This document shows positions 1 to 11,795 of a DNA stretch of 64,000 bases, piece by piece. The position numbers and the translations under genes are program-made. Numbering within the stretch: the first letter of the stretch is position 1; each line of letters begins with the position of its first letter. The notes beneath the pieces are model-generated. The model worked only from the letters and a program-made list of their open reading frames with translations. It was not told the DNA's origin and made no database searches. This stretch comes from Drechslerella dactyloides (lineage: Eukaryota; Ascomycota; Orbiliomycetes; Orbiliales; Orbiliaceae): the NCBI GenBank assembly GCA_020064725.1, contig JAGTWJ010000001.1, positions 3,038,001-3,102,000 of the forward strand, read 5' to 3'.

Positions 1-818
1 AGCTCGTTTTCGCGGCCAACTTGCTCGGCACATTGACATGGTATGCACGCAATCTTCACCCGCTTACCGCCCATTCAATAGCTACTGTCACGTGTGCACA
101 TCGATACTAACGCGCCTGGTGGAACGGCAGCATTGGCAACGTCTACGGCGTCATCACATTCGAAGGCAATCCATACTACGACTCCTACGGCGCCCTCGAC
201 GACGACTTCACGCACTCCGAGGCCGCATTCATCCTTATCAACAACGCCGAGGTACTAATGTACGTTATCGGCGCCTGTTTCCCCGTGCTATCGCCATACC
301 TCGTCTCGCTGGCGCGGTCCGCGCGGTCCGGCTCGCGGAACAAGTCGTCGACGCTGCCATCGTGGCGAGTCGACATTGAAGCCGCGGATGCGTCGTCGCC
401 GCAACCATTCGAAACCCGACGAGACAGTCAGCCAAAGCGGTGTGTGAGGGACGGTGACGAACTGGATACGGTACTGGACAGCGTCGACGGTAGCAGAGCG
501 GTGACGGTGATGCCGATGAGAGTCGACACGGGGAGCTTTGATCTCAACGGAGAGAGGAGTGCTATTGCAGATGAAACAATGGGAACACTCACGCCTGCGA
601 CGATGGTGGTGTCGCTGGACAGTGCCGTTGGGTTTCACACGATGAAGACGGACCAGAACTCAGGGGTCCAGGTCGATGGGGGCATTGATGTGGAAATGCA
701 GCTCCAGATGCCCGCGGAGGCGCACACCCATACGCTTTCACGGATACGAAGCGACGATGGGATTCGGTACGGTCTGGGCCGAAGGAAAAGCGAAAGCGAC
801 TTGGAGAGGCGGTCATAA
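1..818 (+). CDS. 3' end of a membrane protein gene (5' end outside window)
   Basis: The reading frame is open from base 3, leaves at a likely GT-AG intron (41-130, with a TACTAAC branch site at about 114) and continues from base 131 to the TGA at 816-818. The visible part begins with hydrophobic residues, has an acidic loop containing NPYYDSYGALDDDF, then another hydrophobic stretch (LMYVIGACFPVLSPYLVSL) followed by a basic turn and a hydrophilic, mostly disordered tail of about 165 residues ending in LERRS. This resembles the last membrane helices and cytoplasmic tail of a fungal multi-pass protein. RTA1-like or other seven-helix families are possible, but I do not recognise a diagnostic motif. 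The frame is confident; the family is not. Confidence 0.55.
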
Positions 819-3800
819 TACGTAATGCGCGGGCCGATTGATCTAGCTATTGGTTTGGATACTTGTGTAAGAGGCGTAAGTGCAGTGCAGCTATCGAGCG
901 ATTAGGATACCCATATACCCGATGTATACTAGTTACCCATTTTTCTATAATTACTTAATTAATGATTTGTTTGGCATGCATGAGCCTCCATGATTCATCA
1001 GTATTATTATTATTGTTATACTCAGGATTTGTGATAGATTTTGTGGTGGTTCGGGCGGCATTACTTTGTCGGTGTCGGAAAATGCCGGTGACGGAGGCTT
1101 TGGCGGCGGGATTGTGTCGCTATTAATACTGCATTCATGACTAGGGGCTTTGAGGCATAGGGTCCCAGTACCTTGGCAGCACAATGGCACGAGAAAGCTT
1201 ACCGAAAAATCAGCCCTATTATATCGATGAAATAGTCCGTGAAAGTCAGCAGAGAAAATGCCATCTCGAGGGAAAGCGCTTCGACTTACTTGTGCGAGAA
1301 TCAGGCCCGAGACTAGTCGAATCCCAGGCCAAACCCGAGAACCAGATAATCTTAATATTATTCTTTAAATCCGAAATATTCTCACATCTGAAGACGTCCC
1401 AACTTGTTGTGGACTGGCCTGGTTCATCTTGCAGATGTAATTTCGGACAGTCCCGCTTCGTCCAGGGATATAAATCTCCAGCAATCACGCAATCAATAAG
1501 ATGCAGCAGGAAGTAACTAAGCAAGTAAGGGAAAGCACTTGAGATGGATGCGATGCATGTATGTATATACTTCAGCTGATCGGCCATGCGTGCACGCCTA
1601 TTCGGAGAGAATTAACGTTCGCCGCAGCCTTACCTACGTCCCGAGTACCAGCCTCTGAGATACATCATGGAACTTCTAGAACGGAATGCATGCGTTTCGT
1701 TGCATGCGCATGCATGCTATACGGATACTATGACATCGATTGCATCCGAAAGTGGACGGACGGACTGCGAACCATGCACGCATAGACGTCACGGATCTCG
1801 ATAAGCCGCGCGTTTGAATGCATGTGCATGCATTTTTTGGCGTCCTAAATCGAGAATTCTGCGGCCTGTCAACTTGCATATATCTGGATGTACTGCACAA
1901 TGTCAGTTGTATCCCGCAGGCACGCACTTGGGACCGCGTACAGGGATGTAAGTTCCGTTTTCCAGCAGGAAGGCAGGAACTCGCCTCCGCCGTTTGACGT
2001 GCGGCACGCGTCGAGGAGTAACTACTCGCGTCTGCATGCATGGAGGCGGCCGCGAACAAACCGTGCGTCGATGTCAGCGCGGCCTGACATGGAGATGACG
2101 GACGGGCGTCCAGCCAAACCTGCGGCTAGAATTTTCGGCCGAAATATTGTTGTCTTCCCTGACCGACGGTCCGACGTTAGTTGCGATTTGCGACGGGCGA
2201 AATATGGAAAGAGGAATGTGAGCCGATGCAAGGTGCTTTCTCTTTCTGGATAACGGCAGTTGAGTTTGACAGCCGTTGATACGCGTATACGAGCTCGCGA
2301 AGCGGGGACCTACGAGAATTAGTACGCGAAAAGTAAGGAAGTAACTCAGTAGTATTCATACTTAGCTAAATGATTCATTCCATGGGCAACAAAGCCTGAT
2401 ATCTAACTTAGATATCGTATACCTAGTGACACTGATTCCGGGCTGCCCTGCTTGCATGCCTTTACCAGCGATCACGTCCAGGCTGGCTGACATCACGATA
2501 GAAGCTTCGCATGGTAACCCAGTAACTATACTTGTAGTCCCAACGTGCAAATGGGCACGAGTCGTGAGCTCAGCCCTGCAGATCGAAACCCATGACACCG
2601 ATTTTGTTCAGCTTCCATATATATCGCCCGTTATATCGGGACACGATATAATATACGAATTTAATATCGTGGTGTCATAAAATATCCCAACGGAACCATT
2701 AAAAACTTCCAAACACAATGCCATGTAACACAGCCCCCCAACAGCCAAGGTGCCGGGAAATAAATCAGGCCTCGGCGGGATTGCTGGGGAGTCTCGCGAC
2801 AGAGACTGCTTTACGCAGGCAGGTCGAGACGCCTGGTCAGTTTGCGTATTGCCTTTCTGGTACGAATCAAACTTTAGGCGTTTGATTTTTTCCCCCCACC
2901 TGCCGGCTGATTCAGTCGCTGCGCCGGACCGCCTGACTGGAAGAGGGAAATCTTGGCCAGATTGAACGGCAGCCTGAGGTCGCCGACGGTCGCCACACGA
3001 ACGAGGTTTTGGTATGAATGAATTCAGCTGCTGGAAGAATTGAGAGGAACGCAATTAACGGAGCCCTGACGCTTTCCTCGCAGGAAATTCGCTGCACGCC
3101 CGGCCTTGGTAGACTTTTCTCACATCTATATGTTGGGTCTGGACGATATGGAGGTCGTACGTTCCATAATTAATCCCGCATTCCGCTCATTGGGTGTGTA
3201 TTCCGTAGGTATCGCTTCGCTATCGATCGGATGCAGGCCCGTCAATCGCCCGCAGAGAACGAATAGGCGCCTGGCTGTCAATGCAACGCATGCGACTGGC
3301 TGGTTCGAGTCGGCGACAGGTGTGCCCAGAACCCATGGGAAAATTAGACGAATTGTCGTCGCTCCAGTGGTACAAGGCTGAAGAGTTGGCGTCCTTTTGG
3401 ATCTAAAAATTGAAAATATCCGTTGGCAGTGAACCCGGGCGTCCAAAACTGCATTCGAGAGTGCGCATGTGATGCGCTGGCGATGCACTGGCGTCGCTCG
3501 ACGATTCGCCGGCGCCGGGCGGGTGTAAATGAGGAAATCCAGTCTTGATCCCGCCATCGCAGAAGGAGATGGTGTGTGCGCCGTTTGCTCATCGATCATG
3601 ATTTCACGCAAGCGATCGCGCGACTTGGGGTTAGTCATGAGGAGTGCCAACAGGGGAGGCGGCGACGAGGGCTGGGGACAGGTGCGCAGACATGCATTGT
3701 ACGAAGATACGAGGCGGGGGACGTGGATAGTGTTTCCGTAATCTGGCCGCCTGCATGCGTCAACGTTCGTGAAAGCGCAGGTGGAAATAGCGGCCAGAAA

Positions 3801-3949
3801 CGCAGAGTTCGGGCAGAATGCATCGCCATCGCGCGTAGCCGGCCAGAAAAAGGAAGTCTGGCTGGTTCGTCGTAGTCACGACCGGCAGGCAGACCATGTC
3901 AATTCTGTCACTGACGGCTGTGAAGCTGGGACGAGCGCAGTCTTGTATT

Positions 3950-3973
3950 GGAGGAGGAGGTGGTGGTGGTGGT
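3950..3973. repeat. GGA/GGT microsatellite
   Basis: Runs of GGA units followed by five GGT units, directly seen. It lies about 10 bp upstream of a TATAAAAGG sequence. Confidence 0.8.
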
Positions 3974-3982
3974 GAAGGCGGT

Positions 3983-3991
3983 GTTATAAAA
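3983..3991 (+). promoter_or_regulatory. TATA-like box
   Basis: TATAAAAGG is a good TATA consensus. The next coding start on this strand is 930 bp away at 4920, so it would imply a long leader or an unannotated short transcript. Function not shown. Confidence 0.3.
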
Positions 3992-4721
3992 GGTACGAGT
4001 GTCGCCGTCGACAAGTCAACTCGAATTGCACCTACTCCATCGCATCGTGCATTGAATCCATCGCGACTCCGCTCAGTTCACCCGCAGCAGAGCTCTCGCC
4101 GTCCGCTCGCTCGATCACGAAGTTACGAAACGCTCCAATCATCGCCTGCCGTGTGCACTTGCTCCGAACGACTAGTCGCACTTGCAATACGAATTGGCAA
4201 CAATCTAATCAAACGGCCAAATTAAAGTGACGACGACGACAAATTCGACCAGCCCGCGACTGCTCTTTCTGTTGCCGGACGTGCGTGTGTGAGTAAGCAG
4301 CCAATGTTAATGTTGCCCCTTTCCCTCCCAGGATGCATTTTGCAATCTCGATCGGACAGGCAGATGGGTGCGACATTTCTGTGCTCCCATTCGGCAAAGC
4401 TGCCTGTTTTGCGTCTTTGGCTTCATTTCACCCGCCAAACTCTGCTGTCCGTCGCCGGGCCCCGCTGCGATTCTTCCTTTCCGGGCGGGCGGGCCTGTCC
4501 CTGTCTGGCACCCACCAGCGCATGTCTTGCCCGCAGGAGTCCTGCCTGCGTCCTGCAAGGTACTGCTTGCCCGCCTGCATGTGCGATGGATGGAGATTTG
4601 CCAGGGCCCGCCATTGGCCGGTGTGAAACCTGCGCGTGCGCTGAGATTGTAAGGGGCCATTCGCCTGGCGGGTCTGACGGCGATACAAAACCCGCGACTG
4701 CCCCAGAGAGCCTCCTGATCC

Positions 4722-4757
4722 CTTTCCCCTCTCTTCTTCTTCTCCTTCTTCTCTCCA
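4722..4757 (+). promoter_or_regulatory. CT-rich core promoter tract
   Basis: A pyrimidine-rich run of CCCTTT, CTCTT and CTTCTT units 160-200 bp before the ATG at 4920. CT tracts just upstream of transcription starts are typical of highly expressed filamentous-fungal genes. The start at 4920 also has a good context (CCAAAATG). Confidence 0.5.
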
Positions 4758-4919
4758 TCAGCAATCGATCGCTCAGTCGCTCCCCGCCAGTCGCTCTTTA
4801 ACTCACGCAGACTTCTACCGCGTAGATTGTCGTCCGCTCTTTAGCATCATCTCCAGCTTCAACTTCACCCAAACAAACACCACCAAAAAACTCCAACAAC
4901 CCACAACACATCCGCCAAA

Positions 4920-5657
4920 ATGCTCGCCGCAGTCTTCACCACCCTCGTCGCCTTCTCGGCCTCTGCCTTCGCCTACACCACGCCCACCACCTTCAACGTC
5001 ACCTCCAACCCCGTCTTCACCCCGAACGCGGGCGACATCGTCCCCGCTGGCAAGCCCTACACAATCAAATGGGGCCCCAGCGAGGCCGGCACCGTCAGCA
5101 TCATCCTGCTGCGCGGGCCCTCCACCAACATCCTCCCGCTGTACCCCATCGTCGAGAAGATCCCGAACACGGGCTCGTACGTCTGGACCCCCAAGTCCGA
5201 CCTCCAGCCGGATACCACCCACTACGGTATCCAGATCATCATTGATGCCAACGGCCAATACCAGTACAGCACCCAGTTCGGTGTCTCCAACGCCAACTAC
5301 GTCTCCAGCGCGTCGTCGTCCGCTGCCGCGACCTCCTCCGCTGCCTCTTCTTCCGCCTCCGGATCTGCCTACCCGACTGCCTCCACCACCAAGTCTGAGC
5401 CCACCACCACCAGCTATGCCACTGTCTACTCCACCACCAAGTCGACCGTTGTCTCTGTCGTGACCGTCGCCACCTCTTCCTCCACTCTCGCCACCGTCTC
5501 ATACGTTCCCACCGTCGCCCCCACCTACGGCCACAACGGCACACAGCCAACCATGTCCATCCCCCCTCTGCCGTCGGCGACCGGTGCCGCCTCGTCGATC
5601 AAGGTCGGTGGCGGTCTGCTCGCTGCCGTCGCCGGTGTTGCCGCCATGCTTTTGTAA
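4920..5657 (+). CDS. GPI-anchored Ser/Thr-rich cell-wall protein, Kre9/Knh1-like N-terminal domain
   Basis: Single exon of 245 aa. Residues 1-18 form a signal peptide (cleavage expected after SAFA). Residues 19 to about 122 match the Ig-like fold of the Kre9/Knh1-type family: an NVTSNPVF start, AGKPYTIKW, a TVSIILLRG strand and GSYVWTPKSDL. From about 125 to 225 the chain is Ser/Thr/Ala-rich and expected to be heavily O-mannosylated. The last residues (GGGLLAAVAGVAAMLL) are a hydrophobic GPI-attachment tail. Family knowledge places such proteins at the plasma membrane or beta-glucan wall; the exact role is unknown. Codons are strongly C-ending and the promoter is CT-rich, both suggesting high expression. 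It converges with the kinase gene ending at 6473. Confidence 0.85.
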   Translation: MLAAVFTTLVAFSASAFAYTTPTTFNVTSNPVFTPNAGDIVPAGKPYTIKWGPSEAGTVSIILLRGPSTNILPLYPIVEKIPNTGSYVWTPKSDLQPDTTHYGIQIIIDANGQYQYSTQFGVSNANYVSSASSSAAATSSAASSSASGSAYPTASTTKSEPTTTSYATVYSTTKSTVVSVVTVATSSSTLATVSYVPTVAPTYGHNGTQPTMSIPPLPSATGAASSIKVGGGLLAAVAGVAAMLL

Positions 5658-6472
5658 AGAAAAGAACGCGAAACCAAAGTAAAACAACAAACCAATCTCT
5701 CCGCTATCTAATGCCTGCTTTCCGTCCATCGGTTCGCGGAGAGGACAATTCCTTATTTTTCTCTTATTTTCTTTTTCCTGTTTATTATTCTTTACAAAAA
5801 AGTAAACGCGGCGTAATTCTAATGACGAGCAACAAAGCCGATGGTTTATACATACATACCTACTCGCAAGACGCAAGGATGGATGTCCGTCGGTCGCATG
5901 GCACGAGAAGAGGTGGAGGCGGAAGTCAAATAGGACGGTTCTGTAGCATATATCCGGCGCTCATCCTGTACTATATCCTTTACTCCCTTTCGATTTTTGG
6001 ATATTACATTTTTCTTTTTCGCTTGTGTGTCTTATCTCCTTTGTAGTTGCGGTTCGGTCTGTTGGTCGATTAGGTAGCTTAGGATGGAATCATATATACA
6101 CAGACAAGCCTCAGTGTCGGTTGCCTGTCCATTCTCCTCAATACTGTGCCTGTTCCGCGGCTAAGCTGGCTGCAGTTTGCCTCTTCGCTTCTTTAAACCT
6201 CTTACTTTATACTGAATTTTCACTTCTGCCGGATTTGAATATCCCGCTTGGATGCTACATATGATACATAGATTGCAAGTACACCTTAGACTTGCTCCTT
6301 TTCTCCTTTGAACAATACGATCTAGATTATCAATTAACCATCGATTGACTATCTATCTACAACCGTGATATAGATACCCCGAACGCCCGCACTGATAAAC
6401 ATAACTTCCAATTCATCCCTCCGCAACTCCGCAACACCATCAAAAATGAACAATCCGTTAAGGGGCATCCAT
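5658..6472. other. Convergent intergenic region
   Basis: It lies between two converging genes and should hold both 3' untranslated regions. It is AT-rich, with no open frame of note and no other structure that I can support. Confidence 0.6.
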
Positions 6473-9029
6473 CTATCGTGGCACAAGTGAAAACCCATCC
6501 TCCTCGTCTAACGAGCCAGAACTGCTGTCCTCGTTTATCAAGCTCCCCTCTTCGCTCGTAGGGAGACTGATGACATCAGGGGATGTATCCCCGGAAACAC
6601 AACGGCCTAAGAAAAAGAGTTACATGAGATCAGCGTCTTGAGTTCTCTCCGCACTCCGGTATAACATGCAATGTTTTTGTCTTCCACTTGTGACTTTTCT
6701 TTTCTTTATCTCGCTCGCTCGCTCTTGACAACAGATGCATGCATGCGTGTAAAAATGTAGGTGTAATGACTATAAGCTCAATAGCCAGCTGTTACTAAAC
6801 CGTTAAAAGCATCATCTGCATGCAAAGTAATACAGCATGCAGGGCGCATTCGTGATCGCTGATCTCCCCCTTTTGTTATAAAGAAGACCGTGGACATCCA
6901 GAATGCAACAGCAACACCAAGGAAATTATAGGAGAACCGACCAAGCGTTGAAAACAGTTGTTAGACCGTCACCAACCATATGGTCATGAGTTCTACCAAT
7001 TGAAGAAAGAAAAATGAAAGAATAAAGAAGAAACAAGTCAAAGGAAGAAGAAGAAAGAGAAGCAAAAAATGAAAAGACAGGTTCAAAACGCCAATATAGC
7101 TAACCTCAACGGCTAGCTATCTGCAATCCATAATTCCAAAACGAAACAACAAAGGGAAACAAAAACAGCAGGAGAGCCAACCGGTTGGTTACTGTTGACC
7201 CTTGCTACACTCACTTTTCTCCCCGGAGGTTCCGCTTCTCTGGTGCCAAACCGATTGTTTCTTGTCCGCTTTTCGAGACTTCCTCATCGTCGAGGCCGCA
7301 CTGCCCGAACCATCATCGACCCCATCGCCGGGAGAAGATTGGGCCGAGGACTTGCGACCCGTCAGCCGCCCGAAAAAGTTTTTGATTGGTGTCGTGCTAC
7401 CCGAGCTCTTCTCTCCGGAAGGACTTTGGGTATTATCACCACCGGAGGCGCCTTGTTCGTTTGGCGATGGGTCGCCATCGCTCCCATCCGGTGCGCGTCG
7501 TTTTTTGGCTGGTGTATCAAGAAGGTTTTTATCGTAAATAACCTTGTCATTAGAGTGAGAGCCATCATCGTCAGACCCGAGGTCGTTATCGTCCCGGCCG
7601 CGCCCTTTGTTTCCTGGACCAGGCCCGCCAGTGTTGGAGCCGGGTCCGCCAGCGCTGTCTGGGCGTGGTCCTTGCGACCGGGCATCACGCGGACGCAGTC
7701 CACTAGGAGGTGGATCCTCGCCGAAGCTAGACTCATCGTCGTCTTGATTTGAAAGTTGGTTGTTGTCAGACTGAAGCCGCGTAAGCAAGACTTGTTCCAG
7801 AAGCATCTTCATATTTGTCCATGCCTCCCTGTTCCTCTTATCGACGGTTTCGCTTCTCATTCCGACAAACCCGTCGATGATGGTGTTTTTCAATATAAGT
7901 TCGACTTCCCTCTGGGTCTCAGCTATCGTCCCCTCTGCATTTATTGTTGCAACCTTGCCCCGTCGCATGTAGTGGTTGAGGACAACCGGTGCCTCCTGGC
8001 GATAGATTTGCGACCGCCTGGTTGCCTCCGCCATCAGCGCATGCTTAACATCGTCTTCAACATCACCGTCCTCGTCTTCGAGCTGAGACCAGCCGGCTTC
8101 TATGTAGCGACCGCATGATACACGATCAGAGCAGTCAAAGTTAAGGAGCTTGTCGCACGGCTGAACCATCCTCTCAACTACTCCGGCGCGTTCAAGGTCG
8201 CGAGGGAAGTCGTCAATGAGGAAAACCTCGTTGAAGCCACTTTTCGTCTTCTGCTCGATCTCGTCGAGCATGAAATCTCCCATTAGCATGAAAGGTCCCT
8301 GCTCACCCTTCGGAAGCGCTTCGTCTAGAACGTCTTTAAGCAAGCTATCGGGGCGGCGACGTTCCCGCTCAAGCAGTTCCCTGGGGTTGATGTATACAAA
8401 ATGGTACTTTTGGCAGATTTGCTTCGCAACAGTGGTCTTGCCCGACGAAGGCGCGCCAGTAACGAAGATGATGACGATAGTCGGTTTGCGTTCCGTGTGC
8501 GCGACTCCATTAGAGTCCAGTTTGGGTGGGTTGACATCGGCGGAACCGTATTCTGGGATCTTGATGGGGCGGTGACGGGTGCGAGAATGGCTGGAATTGG
8601 GATCTCCTTTCCATGCACCAGGAGCCCCTGACATTATCCCGACTAACTCAAAGATTTCCTTTTCTTCCTGGCTGAACGGGTCCGGGAGACTATCGTAGTC
8701 TACCATGGCGGCAGCCGGGACATCGGTGCCGTTTTGGGTCTGGCTGAGTATCTCAGCGTCGGTGAAGCCCTGAATCCTGAGATTCTCGACAGCTTGTGAA
8801 ACTGTACGAATAGTTAGAAAGCCATTCTGGTTTAGCTAAGCTAGGTGGTAAGACTAGGAAGGTATTAGTTACTCGTGGGAAGGCTGTTCCCCGACAGCAT
8901 CCTGTCGAAGTCTTGAAGATATACTGGAGCCTGAGCGCCCTGATTGCTGGCTTGGCCGCCCGATGGGACCGACGGCTGCTCAGCAGTCCCTGACATTTCC
9001 ACGTCTGGTCTGGATGGAGGTCTCGCCAT
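6473..9029 (-). CDS. Adenylate/UMP-CMP-kinase-like P-loop protein with long disordered tail
   Basis: Proposed exons on the minus strand: 9029-8873, 8801-7215 and 6606-6473, giving 625 aa. The first intron (71 bp) has a CTAAC branch site and joins in phase. Residues about 168-175 carry a Walker A loop (GAPSSGKT), and DDFPRD at about 249-254 matches the DGFPR motif of nucleoside monophosphate kinases. YRQEAPVVLNHY resembles the helix after the lid of UMP-CMP kinases. The lid lacks the usual RxDD arginines and has an acidic EDEDGDVEDD stretch, so catalysis is uncertain. The C-terminal half is Gly/Ser/Asp-rich and basic (PAKKRR), suggesting disorder and possible nuclear location. If the last 608-bp intron is retained the protein stops at 7189 (589 aa). 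The protein family is certain; the C-terminus is not. Confidence 0.8.
6607..7214 (-). other. Long intron of the kinase-like gene (proposed)
   Basis: Donor AAAA/GTGAGTGTAG at 7214 and acceptor TCTTTTTCTTAG at 6607 on the minus strand. The two flanking exons join in phase. At 608 bp it is far longer than the other introns here. It is T-rich and contains four of the GCATGC palindromes (6737, 6741, 6818, 6835). The alternative is that the first 25 bases are coding to the stop at 7189 and the rest is 3' untranslated sequence. Confidence 0.5.
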
Positions 9030-9595
9030 GATGATTGATACAACCTAGACGATTAAGTATATATGATTGGCGGGGATGCTTGGAAAGGCCCTAGACGCGG
9101 TGGTTTGGTTTCGGTGATGAAGTCGGGGAGCGGGGGAGAGCTCGAGAGGAATACTTTCCGGTTGCAGCTGCGTTCAGACTTGCGTTCAGACCTTCCGCCG
9201 CCATCTTGATCGACAGAATTAACTCTCTCCATAACTACGAGTCGATTAGATAAGCTCCGCCAGCAGACAAAGCATCTTCGGATTCACATCGCGAACTGAA
9301 GACCGAGGGGCAGTATCGTCGACTTCATGAGAGCTGGTTTGCAATGCTCCAGCCTGTTGTCGCTGTCTTGCGGCCGCTACTAGATTTGAATTGAATTGGT
9401 TCCGCTATGGCAGGGTACCCAGGTCCACAGCCTACATGCTTTTACAGCCGCAAATACGTTTGAGTTATCTGGTTCGTCCGTGAGAACGCCATCTTTAAAC
9501 TTCCAAGGTTGTTTGCACGAAAGCTAATTCGCTCCAAGCTCTCCAAGATTAGTAGCAAGGGGGACGCGGCATTACCGCAATTCGGCTACAATGTT
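9030..9595. other. Promoter region of the kinase-like gene
   Basis: 566 bp between the DUF4291 stop and the kinase start, both genes being on the minus strand. I see no coding potential and no clear TATA box. Confidence 0.5.
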
Positions 9596-10618
9596 TCAGG
9601 CGTCCGTCGACGGCCCCTCTCCGGCATCCCCGGCTACGGCATCTAGGCGGATGATCCTCCTGACCTCCTCGTTCTTGATCTCATACACCCTCTCGTGGAT
9701 ATACATCTTCGCGAGCTCCTCCGGTGCCATCCCGGCCTCCACATCTTGATGCATCCGCCGTGCCGTCTCCGTCACGTCCTCGATGCTCAAGATCATTTCA
9801 TCCGCCCACTTCTCGGCGACAGAACGTCCGATCCCAATCTGAATGCTGCGATAGGGCAGTTTGCCTCTAGTCGAGGGTGTGCGTTCCGGATCCCACTGCA
9901 CTCTGACTGGTGCCTTTTGGCCAGTGAAATTTGAGTGGGAGATGGAAGACTGCGCAAGGATCGACTCGAAATTCTCATGTGTCATACGGATGGCGAGGAT
10001 GTGCGATTGGTTCGCGTCCTTGTATGAGAAGCCAGAGCGGTACCTATATATACACGCATAGTATATGCGTACATCCACACGGGACACGTATGTCCGGTTA
10101 GCAACTACATTATTCCTGCTGCACTTGAGCCAGTCTGGATATACGTCTAGGCTATGTCCGACGTTTATCCCACGAAGGAGCTCCTTCAGCCCTACCTCTC
10201 TCTACATGAAGAGAGATAGTCGAAGCATATACCAGTAGAGGGCGGCGAGCGGGATGCGGAGGGGTCCTTAGCGACAGCTACTCACATCATCCACGTCCAG
10301 CTTGGCTTAATCCAGGTCATTCTCTCGCAACTCCACCCAGGCACCCGCAGGCTCTGCTGCCTGACCGCCTCCTCTGCAATCTGAGAGTTATAGGCCTGGT
10401 AGACGGTGATTGAATCCTAGGTGTTATATTCGTATTCGTGCGGCCACCGTCAGCCTATCATGTCAGACCAAGGATCAAGCGGTGCTCAGGTGGCTCCAAT
10501 CTCGTGTCGAGATGCCCGGCCAAACTATGAGTACTGAGCTTGTCGGACGGTGTCTGTCCTTACTTACATCGTCGTACAGCGCTCGGATCTGGTGATACGG
10601 GGTCTCCTGTCGAGCCAT
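9596..10618 (-). CDS. DUF4291 family protein
   Basis: Exons on the minus strand: 10618-10568, 10416-10286 and 10043-9596, giving 209 aa, the usual DUF4291 length. The first exon encodes a 17-residue start ending in IRALYDD, the second continues with SITVYQAYN and then RMTWIKPSWTWMM, and the third starts with YRSGFSYKDANQSHIL; these joins rebuild the family's conserved N-terminal half. VQWDPER and PYRSIQIG in the third exon are the other conserved blocks. Introns are 151 and 242 bp, unusually long for this window, with good donors (GTAAGTAAG, GTGAGTAG). DUF4291 has no established biochemical role, so none is assigned. The C-terminus (DAGEGPSTDA) is poorly conserved. Both other reading frames of this region are shadows. 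Confidence 0.85.
10174..10222. repeat. Two adjacent hairpins inside the DUF4291 intron
   Basis: A perfect 14-bp palindrome (GAAGGAGCTCCTTC, 10174-10187) is followed immediately by an imperfect inverted repeat, CTACCTCTCTC against AGAGAGATAG with a short loop (about 10192-10220). Both lie within the 242-bp second intron of the DUF4291 gene and would fold in RNA. Confidence 0.7.
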
Positions 10619-11766
10619 AGCTGTCTCTCCCGGCTGTGGGTCGCAAGACTTCAAAAAGGACCAACTGCGTTGCGTGGTAATTGTATTCGGCGACAAAGTA
10701 ACAGGTACAACAGCAGTTTCGGGCGGTGCAGCCAGTCTAAATCTTCAGCGCAGTCGCAGTCGGGGCTCCCTTTCGAGATGTCCGAGAAAAGAGCCTCAGA
10801 CGGTGATTCGCCGGATTTTCGAAATCGTGCATGACCTGTCGTAACGTTATCTGCCACGGCTGGGGCGCCTCCACCACGAGAATACGGCCTCAGACTCCGG
10901 GGACTCGACTCAGGGTGGCGCTCTCTCGGGAGTTACCCTGTCCATTCATCGGCCTACCACATCACAATAACTACACGGAACACGACGATGGCGTCCGCCA
11001 GTTCGATTTGCAATCAAACCGGTTTTCGATTCTCCTTTCTTTCTCCCTTCTAATGGCAGGAATGACCGTTGCCGAGTTCTGAGTCAACGGGGAGTGCATG
11101 CATATGTTTTGCAATGGGGCTGAATTGGACATCTGCTCACGGACAGCCCGCCAAATTGGCTGTCGCAAATAAGATGGAAGGGACTTCGGAATCTCCCCAT
11201 CACACCAGCGTTTCCTGCATGCCAGCCAGCCCTATAGGTGCCTCTCATGAACTGGCAAGTGCCACAGCGTCTACGAGCTGCAAAAAAACAAAGCGGACCA
11301 TGCATGGGCAGAGCTGCGAGCGTGTGCATGCAGCGCCTCACAAGAGGCATGGCCACTTCCGGAAAGTTCAGCGACGTCAAACGGTCTCGGTAATGCTAAA
11401 TTCCAGAAAGCGAGAGCCAAGTCTGGGCCCATGGCAGAGGGTCCGTAAGGCTGTCGCGTCTGGCGGGGTCAACCTCGATGGTTTTGCCAGCTGAGGGCCC
11501 CAACGATACAGAGCAGGATCAATTCGCACGATTACTAAAGTCCGCATTAGCCTCATCTTTCCCTCGCGAAGGTAGATATCGGCTATATCAAACCGGCGTT
11601 ATATGTGAAAGCCCTATAGCCGCCTGGCCGATTGACGTGGCCGAGCGAGCCAACCAGCTCCGGATCGCAAAGACTCTACCTGCCAGCGCACCGTTGCGAC
11701 CAGGTGACTATGTCCGCCCCCTGCGGCATTGCAATATATCAGATCATATCAGGCGTATTACAATTA

Positions 11767-11795
11767 GGTCGGGTCAGGTCGGGTCGGGTCGGTCG
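11767..11795. repeat. GGTCG microsatellite
   Basis: About five tandem GGTCG-type units with one interruption (GGTCA), directly visible. Confidence 0.85.

Larger units (their letters stand above)
819..4919. other. 4.1 kb gene-free region
   Basis: No open frame here has codon character or a recognisable domain; the longest frames (174 and 170 codons) look random. It holds many GCATGC palindromes (974, 1689, 1702, 1708, 1712, 1826, 2034, 2454, 3288, 3753), an 8-bp inverted repeat (2642-2649 with 2664-2671), a GGA/GGT microsatellite, a TATAAAAGG box near 3983 and the CT-rich promoter of the gene at 4920. Confidence 0.6.

Noticed and set aside
4289..4801. 170-codon plus-strand open frame
   Set aside because: Lies in the promoter of the GPI protein gene and reads CT-rich tracts as Leu/Ser runs; overlapping frames on both strands are equally open.
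8753..9043. 96-codon minus-strand open frame upstream of the kinase-like gene
   Set aside because: It is the read-through of the first exon and intron in another phase; the spliced first exon (9029-8873) explains this DNA.
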